From positions 1 through 6,998 of the forward strand of contig JALLOP010000076.1 of the NCBI GenBank assembly GCA_027718005.1: DNA of 6,998 bases, in the 5' to 3' direction. The notes beneath the pieces were generated by a model. The model was not told the origin of the DNA, searched no databases, and saw only the letters and a program-made list of their open reading frames with translations. Of the stretch, positions 1 through 5,006 are shown piece by piece (positions within the stretch are counted from its first letter, which is position 1; each line of letters starts with the position of its first letter). The DNA comes from Patescibacteria group bacterium AH-259-L07 (lineage in GTDB: Bacteria > Patescibacteriota > Patescibacteriia > UBA2591 > UBA6264). The position numbers were made by a program, and so were the translations under genes.

Positions 1-12
1 ATAAAAAAATAT

Positions 13-18
13 TACAAT
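13..18 (+). promoter_or_regulatory. Possible -10 element for lepA
   Basis: TACAAT matches the -10 consensus at five of six positions and lies only 4 bp before the lepA ATG. With no Shine-Dalgarno present, transcription might begin at or very near the start codon (leaderless). The overlapping TATTAC (10-15) is an alternative with better spacing. Any -35 element lies outside the window, so this is tentative. Confidence 0.25.
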
Positions 19-22
19 TTAT

Positions 23-1894
23 ATGTTAACTTCACATATTCGAAATTTTTGTATCATAAGTCACGTGGACCATGGAAAGTCAACTTTAGCTGACCGGTTT
101 TTAGAATTAACCAATACCATTCCCAAAGAAAAAATGAAGCCGCAGTATTTAGATCGCATGCCGTTAGAGCGAGAGCGGGGGATTACGATTAAACTCCAAC
201 CAGCAACTATGACGTGGAAAGATTACACCCTGAATCTTATTGATACCCCTGGACATGTTGATTTTTCTTATGAAGTTTCCCGTTCATTAGCAGCAGTTGA
301 GGGCGCTATTTTATTAGTTGATGTAAGCCAAGGGATTCAAGCCCAAACCTTAGCCAACCTTTATCTTGCACAAGAACAAAAATTAGCTCTTATTCCAGTA
401 ATTAATAAGATTGATTTAGAAAGTATTGATATTGATGAGAGAAAAAAAGAACTTGCGAATATATCAAACAAGCGCGAAGATGAAATTATTTGTATTTCAG
501 CAAAAAAAGGTATTAATATTGAAAAGGTATTACGTGCAGTTGTTGAAACTATCCCGCCGCCGCAAGATAATAAAAAGAGTCCGCTCCGGGCTCTTATTTT
601 TGACTCATACTTTGATGAATACAAAGGCGTGATTGCCTATGTGCGTATATTTGATGGCAACATTAGATCAGAAGAAAACATTACCTTTTTGGCAAGTGGT
701 GCATCTTCTGAGGTTCAAGAAGTTGGTATTTTTTCACCGGATCTGAAAAAGAAAGATGTCTTAGGGACTGGAGAGATAGGCTATATTATCACGGGATTAA
801 AAGATATTGAAAAATGCCGGGTTGGCGATACGATTGCGCATAACAATCAGTCAATTAAACCATTAGCAGGATATGTCACGCCGCAGCCAATGGTGTTTGC
901 CGGCCTCTATCCAAAAGCAGGAACTGATAAAGAAAATCTGCGCCAAGCTTTGGCAAGGCTTAAGTTGAATGATGCGAGTTTGATATATGAGGCTATGCAT
1001 TCTCCTGCGCTTGGTTTTGGGTTTCGTGCCGGGTTTTTAGGGTTGCTGCATATGGATATTGTGCGCGAACGGCTCAAACGAGAATATGATTTAGATGTGA
1101 TTATATCAACCCCCAGTGTTGCATATCATGTGTTTAAAAAAGGGGATGATGAGTATGAGGTTGTTCATTCTCCGCTTGAGCTTCCTGACCCAAGCACTAT
1201 CTCACATATTGAAGAGCCATGGATGAAGATAGATATTATTACACCAAAAGCATATATTGGTTCAATTATGGAGCTTCTTTCAAACATAGGCGGTGAAAAA
1301 GTTGCACGTACGACGTTTGTATCTTTGGAATATATTGGGAGCGGTTCCTTTTCCTTGTCATCCCGAGCGACCCAGCATTCAACAAAATTGAGTGCTGGGG
1401 AGTCGAGGAATGCATACCAACGGGCCATGCTTCATTATCATATGCCCTTATCAAAACTCTTAACCAATTTTTATGATACCTTAAAAAGCGTAAGCCAGGG
1501 ATTTGCTTCATATAGTTACCAGTTTTTGGATTATAGGCACGCTGATGTGGCAAAACTTGATATTTTAGTAGCAGGAGAGCCGGTTGATCAGTTGTCGAGT
1601 ATGGTATATAAAGATGAGGCGTATAAAGAGGGGCGAAAAATTGTGAGCAAATTAAAACAAATTTTACCGCGGCAGTTGTTTGAGGTTAAAATTCAAGCAG
1701 CAATGGGAGGAAGAATTTTAGCATCAGAAAGAATTCCGCCATTGCGCAAAGATGTAACCGCAAAGCTCTACGGTGGTGATGTAACCCGGAAAAAAAAATT
1801 GTTAGCAAAGCAAAAAAAAGGAAAGAAAAAATTAGTAAAATTAGGCAAGGTTAATATTCCCCCTGAAGCATATTGGGCAGTTATGAAACGGTAA
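23..1894 (+). CDS. lepA: Elongation factor 4 (LepA), translational GTPase
   Basis: Ribosome-binding GTPase of the EF-G family that acts on stalled or incorrectly translocated ribosomes and in ribosome maturation; cytosolic or membrane-associated. GTPase motifs are in order: P-loop SHVDHGKST at residues 13-21, switch I RERGIT at 50-55, DTPGH at 75-79, NKID at 128-131 and SAKKG at 159-163. The EF-4 signatures follow: SPALGFGFRAGFLGLLHMD, then the EF-4-specific C-terminal domain (IQAAMGGRILASE, YGGDVTRKKKLL, IPPEAYWAV). The start gives the normal N-terminus (IRNFCIISHVDHGKS); no Shine-Dalgarno is visible upstream. At 623 aa it is about 25 longer than the usual ~597-600. The excess lies at residues ~441-466, where a palindromic DNA repeat has been read in frame; EF-4 homologues such as that of E. 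coli run from this strand almost directly into the [L/M]-x-Y-x-x-P-[L/M] segment. The next gene starts 1 bp downstream, so the two are probably cotranscribed. Identification is secure; the function of the insertion is unknown. Confidence 0.98.
   Translation: MLTSHIRNFCIISHVDHGKSTLADRFLELTNTIPKEKMKPQYLDRMPLERERGITIKLQPATMTWKDYTLNLIDTPGHVDFSYEVSRSLAAVEGAILLVDVSQGIQAQTLANLYLAQEQKLALIPVINKIDLESIDIDERKKELANISNKREDEIICISAKKGINIEKVLRAVVETIPPPQDNKKSPLRALIFDSYFDEYKGVIAYVRIFDGNIRSEENITFLASGASSEVQEVGIFSPDLKKKDVLGTGEIGYIITGLKDIEKCRVGDTIAHNNQSIKPLAGYVTPQPMVFAGLYPKAGTDKENLRQALARLKLNDASLIYEAMHSPALGFGFRAGFLGLLHMDIVRERLKREYDLDVIISTPSVAYHVFKKGDDEYEVVHSPLELPDPSTISHIEEPWMKIDIITPKAYIGSIMELLSNIGGEKVARTTFVSLEYIGSGSFSLSSRATQHSTKLSAGESRNAYQRAMLHYHMPLSKLLTNFYDTLKSVSQGFASYSYQFLDYRHADVAKLDILVAGEPVDQLSSMVYKDEAYKEGRKIVSKLKQILPRQLFEVKIQAAMGGRILASERIPPLRKDVTAKLYGGDVTRKKKLLAKQKKGKKKLVKLGKVNIPPEAYWAVMKR
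1343..1420. repeat. REP-like palindromic element inserted in frame within lepA
   Basis: The core is a hairpin: 1371-1382 (CCCAGCATTCAA) pairs with 1388-1399 (TTGAGTGCTGGG), giving 12 pairs including one T-G, around a 5-nt loop. It is flanked by TGTCATCCCGAGCGA (1357-1370 region) and AGTCGAGGAATGCA (1401-1414). These flanks look like the two halves of the 'GTCATCCCGAGCG..AGTCGAGGGAT' palindromes I recall as common intergenic repeats in many bacterial genomes; that recollection was not checked by search. The stretch encodes about 26 residues (441-466) that have no counterpart in ordinary EF-4, rich in Ser, Thr, Ala and Arg, and it leaves the reading frame intact. The exact borders are inferred from the length excess in the protein. 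Confidence 0.7.
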
Positions 1895-1895
1895 T

Positions 1896-2282
1896 ATGAC
1901 AAAGACACCATTGTTAAAGCGAGTTATTTCTTCAAAAATATTTTCATATATATTGATTTTACTTTTGATTTTTGGTCTTGTTTCATTGGGTCGTGAAATT
2001 ACGTACCGTCTATCTTTAAAAAAAGAGTTAGTACGAAAAGAAACACAAATTCAAACACTTGAAGCAGAGAATCAAGAGTTAATTGACGAGCTGTTAAAAA
2101 GAAAGACCGAATACTACAAAGAAAAACAAGCCCGGCTTAAGTTTGGGCTTGCTAAGCCAGGCGAGGAGGTCGTGGTTATACTTGAGGATGATGACGAGTT
2201 AGAAAGCTCTGGTCGTCATAATAATTATTTTGGTAAAAAGGCTTCTAATATTACGTTGTGGTTTGAATATTTTTTAAAGTAG
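1896..2282 (+). CDS. FtsB/DivIC-like septum formation initiator (membrane coiled-coil division protein)
   Basis: A small bitopic division protein of the DivIC/FtsB family. In well-studied bacteria these form a trimer with FtsL and FtsQ/DivIB that activates septal peptidoglycan synthesis. The 128-aa product has a short basic N-terminus, one membrane segment at about residues 16-32 (FSYILILLLIFGLVSLG), a periplasmic/extracellular coiled coil at about 36-75, and the conserved end of the family domain (EKQARLKFGLAKPGEEVVVI, 76-95). An acidic linker (EDDDELE) and an aromatic tail (NITLWFEYFLK) follow; this type of tail resembles small division proteins of candidate-phylum bacteria (from memory). 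The ATG follows the lepA stop after one base (TAATATG) with only a weak Shine-Dalgarno, so translational coupling to lepA is likely. The stop is TAG. The family is supported by architecture and the C-terminal motif; FtsB and DivIC cannot be told apart here, so no symbol is given. Confidence 0.82.
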   Translation: MTKTPLLKRVISSKIFSYILILLLIFGLVSLGREITYRLSLKKELVRKETQIQTLEAENQELIDELLKRKTEYYKEKQARLKFGLAKPGEEVVVILEDDDELESSGRHNNYFGKKASNITLWFEYFLK

Positions 2283-2317
2283 CTTTTTCGTCAATGTTTG
2301 AAAAAACATGTTTCCAA

Positions 2318-2349
2318 AAAACCCTGATATCATTTTGATTCAGGGTTTT
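2318..2349. terminator. Bidirectional rho-independent terminator between ftsB-like gene and sufB
   Basis: A perfect 10-bp stem AAAACCCTGA (2318-2327) / TCAGGGTTTT (2340-2349). It can continue inward as ATCA (2329-2332) / TGAT (2336-2339), leaving a one-base bulge and a 3-nt loop. The A-tract on the left and T-tract on the right give a U-run in either direction. It sits between two convergent genes: 35 bp after the plus-strand stop and 16 bp after the sufB stop. Confidence 0.85.
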
Positions 2350-2365
2350 ATGAGTATGTGTTGGG

Positions 2366-3817
2366 TTATCCAATACTTCCTTCCATACTGACCTCTAAAA
2401 GCCGTTGGGCTTCGACCGCAAATTCCATAGGCAGTTCACGAAATACCTTTTTACAAAAGCCATTCACAATCATGTTAATCGCATCCTCGTTACTAATTCC
2501 ACGCTGCGCACAATAGAACATCTGGTCTTCGCCAATGCTTGAGGTTGATGCTTCATGCTCCATCTGTGCAGTTGGATTTCTTACATCAATATAGGGAAAG
2601 GTGTGCGCACCGCATTTGTCACCAATAAGAATTGAATCACATTGCGAATAGTTGCGCGCATTATCTGCGCGTTTCATAATCTTAACCATACCGCGGTAGG
2701 TGTTTTGTCCATGACCAGCTGAGATACCTTTTGAGATGATCGTGCTTTTGGTATTTTTTCCAATATGGGTCATTTTGGTTCCGGTATCTGCCTGCTGAAA
2801 GTTATTGGTAAGTGCGACTGAGTAAAATTCTCCTGTCGTATTGTTCCCTTTGAGAATAACACTCGGGTACTTCCAGGTAATTGCAGATCCAGTTTCAACC
2901 TGTGTCCAGGAAATTTTAGAGTTGTCTCCCAAACACTTGCCGCGCTTGGTAACAAAGTTGTAAATACCTCCTCTACCTTCTTTATCACCGGGATACCAGT
3001 TTTGAATCGTCGAGTACTTGATCTCAGCATTCTTGAGCGCAACTAATTCAACCACAGCAGCGTGGAGCTGGTTTTCATCTCGCATCGGAGCTGAGCATCC
3101 TTCCAGATAGCTTACGTGACTATCTTTTTCAGCACTAATAAGGGTCCGTTCAAACTGACCTGTATCTGCTGCATTGATACGGAAATATGTTGAGAGCTCC
3201 ATAGGACAGCGCACGCCTTTGGGAATGTAGCAAAACGATCCATCGCTAAACACTGCTGAGTTAAGTGCTGCAAAGAAGTTATCATTATACGGGACGACTG
3301 AGCCAAGGTATTGTTTAACCAAATCAGGATGCTTTTCAACTGCCTCAGAAAAGGCGCAAAAAATAACGCCGTGTTTTTCAAGTTCTTTTTTGAACGTTGT
3401 GGCGACTGAGACACTGTCAAAAACTGCATCCACAGCCACGCCAGAAAGTCTTTTTTGTTCTTCTAAGGGAATGCCGAGTTTTTCATAGGTTTTCAAGAGC
3501 TCTGGGTCGATTTCGCCAAGACTCTTAAATTGTTCCTTTTGCTTTGGTGCAGCGTAGTAGACAATACGTTGATAGTCAATTTTGGGGTATTTGACGTTTG
3601 CCCATGTTGGTTCTTTCATTTTCAACCACCTTCGATAGGCCTTGAGCCGCCATTTGAGCATAAACTCAGGTTCGTTCTTTTTTTCAGAGATTAGTCGAAT
3701 AACATTTTCATTAAGTCCGGCAGGAATGCTTTCTTCTTCAATGTCAGTAACAAACCCATACTTGTATTGTTCTTGTTGCTTTGCTAACTCTTCTACTTGT
3801 TTCTTTGTGGTACTCAT
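2366..3817 (-). CDS. sufB: Fe-S cluster assembly scaffold SufB
   Basis: Core subunit of the SUF scaffold (SufBC2D, or SufB2C2 in simpler systems), on which iron and persulfide sulfur are assembled into Fe-S clusters in the cytosol. At 483 aa it is close to full length. The C-terminal beta-helix and helical region are highly conserved: SAGHGQNTYRG, NARNYSQCDS, GDKCGAHTFPY, EHEASTSSIGEDQMFY, MIVNGFCK and LPMEFAVEAQ. By alignment to E. coli SufB from memory, the sulfur-accepting Cys405 corresponds to Cys393, and His433/Glu434 to His421/Glu422; all are present. The start is fixed by a perfect AGGAGGT (3824-3830) six bases before the ATG. It is apparently monocistronic: own promoter, terminators on both sides, and no sufC, sufD or sufS in the window. 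The only SUF partner nearby is the A-type carrier gene immediately upstream on the same strand. The distinction from SufD rests on strong SufB-specific C-terminal identity. Confidence 0.97.
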   Translation of the reverse strand: MSTTKKQVEELAKQQEQYKYGFVTDIEEESIPAGLNENVIRLISEKKNEPEFMLKWRLKAYRRWLKMKEPTWANVKYPKIDYQRIVYYAAPKQKEQFKSLGEIDPELLKTYEKLGIPLEEQKRLSGVAVDAVFDSVSVATTFKKELEKHGVIFCAFSEAVEKHPDLVKQYLGSVVPYNDNFFAALNSAVFSDGSFCYIPKGVRCPMELSTYFRINAADTGQFERTLISAEKDSHVSYLEGCSAPMRDENQLHAAVVELVALKNAEIKYSTIQNWYPGDKEGRGGIYNFVTKRGKCLGDNSKISWTQVETGSAITWKYPSVILKGNNTTGEFYSVALTNNFQQADTGTKMTHIGKNTKSTIISKGISAGHGQNTYRGMVKIMKRADNARNYSQCDSILIGDKCGAHTFPYIDVRNPTAQMEHEASTSSIGEDQMFYCAQRGISNEDAINMIVNGFCKKVFRELPMEFAVEAQRLLEVSMEGSIG

Positions 3818-3860
3818 GAGTGTACCTCCTTATATACAGTTTGCTAAAGAACATATATAT

Positions 3861-3869
3861 AGTATAGCA
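3861..3869 (-). promoter_or_regulatory. sufB promoter (extended -10)
   Basis: On the minus strand this reads TGC-TATACT, an extended -10 with five of six hexamer matches. At the expected -35 position (about 3884-3889) there is only TTTCTT within a T-rich tract, so activity would depend on the extended -10. Predicted start is near 3854, giving a leader of about 37 nt before the sufB ATG, with AGGAGGT six bases upstream of the ATG. Confidence 0.65.
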
Positions 3870-3931
3870 TAGTTCTAAAAAAAAAGAAAGACTGCTTGTG
3901 TTGGGGATAACTCAAGATGCTAGAGTTTTGG

Positions 3932-3967
3932 AAAAAAAGAAAGACCCTAATATATATCAGGGTCTTT
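3932..3967 (-). terminator. Rho-independent terminator of the sufA-like gene
   Basis: On the minus strand a 9-bp perfect stem, formed by 3959-3967 and 3940-3948 (AAAGACCCT / AGGGTCTTT), has a 10-nt AT-rich loop and is followed by a T-run (complement of the seven As at 3932-3938). It begins 7 bp beyond the stop codon of the A-type carrier gene and separates it from sufB. Confidence 0.88.
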
Positions 3968-3973
3968 TCTCTA

Positions 3974-4327
3974 TTACACTGAAAAGGATGTTCCGCAGCC
4001 GCAGGTTCTTTGCGCGTTGGGATTCTTGAACTGGAATCCACCAGAGAGCATATCACGGGAGTAATCAATTTCCATACCTTTGAGGTAGAGCAGAGATTTC
4101 AGATCCACGACAATGGTAATACCGTGACTTTCGAATTGTTTATCAAATTGGTTGAGCGTACTATCCCAGGCAAGTTGATAGTTTAAACCAGAACATCCAC
4201 CACCAGTTACTAATGCGCGAAGGTATTCTCCCTCATCTTCTCTTTTTATTTTCTTAAGCTGTTGGGCAGCTTGTTCAGTTATACCAATTCCCTCAAGGAT
4301 TGGTTCCTGAGTTTTCTGTTCTGCCAT
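3974..4327 (-). CDS. A-type Fe-S cluster carrier (SufA/ErpA/IscA family)
   Basis: HesB/IscA-fold protein that accepts Fe-S clusters from the scaffold (here plausibly SufB) and passes them to target apoproteins. The 117-aa product carries the three ligand cysteines of the family: Cys45 in GGGCSGLNY and Cys109/Cys111 in the C-terminal CGCG, preceded by the family signature FQFKNPNAQRTCGC (residues 98-111). The chosen start (MAEQKTQEP) has AGGAGGT (4334-4340) six bases upstream, the same arrangement as sufB. A longer reading to 4417 is rejected because the promoter lies inside it. The gene has its own promoter and terminator and lies directly upstream of sufB on the same strand, which favours a SUF role. 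Sequence alone cannot decide between SufA, ErpA and IscA, so no symbol is assigned. Confidence 0.93.
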   Translation of the reverse strand: MAEQKTQEPILEGIGITEQAAQQLKKIKREDEGEYLRALVTGGGCSGLNYQLAWDSTLNQFDKQFESHGITIVVDLKSLLYLKGMEIDYSRDMLSGGFQFKNPNAQRTCGCGTSFSV

Positions 4328-4333
4328 TTGATT

Positions 4334-4340
4334 ACCTCCT
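4334..4340 (-). promoter_or_regulatory. Ribosome binding site deciding the start of the A-type carrier
   Basis: AGGAGGT on the minus strand, six bases before the ATG at 4327. It is identical in sequence and spacing to the sufB site (3824-3830) and fixes the start against the in-frame upstream ATG at 4417. Confidence 0.85.
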
Positions 4341-4370
4341 TTGTGGTTTAGTCTCGAAAGAGCATCTATA

Positions 4371-4399
4371 ACTATAGCATAGCTGGTGAAATACGTCAA
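4371..4399 (-). promoter_or_regulatory. Promoter of the A-type carrier gene
   Basis: On the minus strand: -35 TTGACG (4394-4399), a 17-bp spacer, and TATAGT (4371-4376) preceded by TGC. This is an extended -10 with a near-consensus -35 and the best-looking promoter in the window. Predicted start is near 4364, with a leader of about 37 nt. The -35 element is overlapped by one arm of an inverted repeat (4396-4407 / 4425-4437). Confidence 0.8.
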
Positions 4400-4437
4400 C
4401 AACACAACACAACACAACAGAAAATTGTGGTTGTTGA
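4396..4437. repeat. Inverted repeat plus AACAC tandem repeat at the sufA-like promoter
   Basis: TCAACAAC (4396-4403) is inverted as GTTGTTGA (4430-4437). The pairing continues as ACAA (4404-4407) / TTGT (4425-4428) with one bulged base at 4429. The left arm overlaps the -35 hexamer. Between the arms, the unit AACAC is repeated nearly four times (4401-4420, the last copy ending in G). It could be an operator or a slippage-prone tract in the upstream-element region; no known regulator site is recognised. Confidence 0.4.
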
Positions 4438-4446
4438 TGTAAAATT

Positions 4447-4475
4447 AAAAAAGCTCCAATTTCTTGGAGCCTTTT
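4447..4475 (-). terminator. Rho-independent terminator of the thiolase/DUF35 operon
   Basis: A 7-bp stem, GCTCCAA (4453-4459) with TTGGAGC (4464-4470), has a 4-nt loop and is followed on the minus strand by a six-base T-run (complement of 4447-4452). It starts 9 bp after the DUF35 stop codon and insulates the downstream Fe-S carrier promoter from this operon. Confidence 0.85.
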
Positions 4476-4483
4476 ATTCACCA

Positions 4484-5005
4484 TTAAGCAATCACAACCC
4501 AACTGATATCCAGAATCGTATAGGTTGGATTCTTGGTTCTGAAAACCGGACGGACAGGCATATTGATATATGGTTCACCATCCCTAAATTCCGAAAGGTA
4601 GCTCATAAATTTCGTACAAACACCCGGGATCTCTACTGAAATCAGCGGACAAGGAACACTTCCTTTAAAACCAGCACCAGGATACTGAGTCATTGAATGC
4701 GTGTATACTCGTGCTCCTTCAGTATTTACTTCCACCCATTCCATTTCTTTCCAGCAGTCTGGGCAGTGTGCTCGTGGAGGGAGCCAGATGCCTGTTGTAC
4801 AAGATCTACACCGTGTGCCGAATAGTTTAGCTTGTGTTAATCCCTTAAAAAATGGGGTGAGATTGCCATAGGTATGGTAATGGGTAATGCTGCGTGGATT
4901 GGGTCGCACCCAACTATTTTCTGGAACGTTTTGTTTAAAGAGTTCCTTCACCAACTGAATAGATTCATCAGGCGTAAGAACGACCTTTGTTCGTTTTTTT
5001 TCCAT
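4484..5005 (-). CDS. DUF35 Zn-ribbon/OB-fold protein, partner of the adjacent thiolase-fold enzyme
   Basis: Member of the DUF35 family (rubredoxin-like zinc ribbon plus OB fold). Family members bind thiolase-fold enzymes and help hold acyl-CoA, as in the archaeal thiolase/HMG-CoA synthase complex and in the ChsH2 DUF35 domain with Ltp2. The 173-aa product has an N-terminal helical lead with PFFKGLTQAKLFG (residues 51-63), a zinc ribbon with Cys66-x2-Cys69 and Cys81-x2-Cys84 (RCRSC ... HCPDC, with LPPR between), then an OB-fold region at about 87-170 containing VYTHSMTQYPG and PLISVEIPG. All four zinc-ligand cysteines are present. The ATG follows the thiolase stop after one base (TAATATG), and the last thiolase codons (Glu-Arg-Gly-Trp) supply a GGGGGTGG Shine-Dalgarno, so the two are translationally coupled and probably made in equal amounts. 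The exact acyl-CoA substrate is unknown. Confidence 0.93.
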   Translation of the reverse strand: MEKKRTKVVLTPDESIQLVKELFKQNVPENSWVRPNPRSITHYHTYGNLTPFFKGLTQAKLFGTRCRSCTTGIWLPPRAHCPDCWKEMEWVEVNTEGARVYTHSMTQYPGAGFKGSVPCPLISVEIPGVCTKFMSYLSEFRDGEPYINMPVRPVFRTKNPTYTILDISWVVIA

Positions 5006-5006
5006 A

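Noticed and set aside
1165..1553. Two minus-strand open frames across lepA
   Set aside because: They lie wholly within a highly conserved lepA region, have no ribosome site or family resemblance, and their composition reflects the palindrome read in reverse.
2294..2309. ATGTTT/AAACAT hairpin just after the FtsB/DivIC-like gene
   Set aside because: A 6-bp AT-rich stem with no T-run; the strong hairpin at 2318-2349 explains termination.
2770..3429. Minus-strand open frames within sufB in other frames
   Set aside because: They overlap the conserved SufB coding sequence and have no recognisable domains or ribosome sites.
3891..3931. Interrupted inverted repeat CTCAAG...CTAGAG between the Fe-S carrier terminator and sufB promoter as a regulatory site
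   Set aside because: The symmetry is short and imperfect and matches no regulator site I recognise.
4328..4417. 30-residue N-terminal extension of the A-type Fe-S carrier (MCCVVLLTYF...)
   Set aside because: The promoter -35 and -10 lie inside this stretch, and a perfect AGGAGGT precedes the internal ATG at 4327, which gives the family's normal length.
4401..4420. AACAC units considered as a CRISPR-like or satellite array
   Set aside because: Only about four 5-bp units with no spacers; it is a simple microsatellite.
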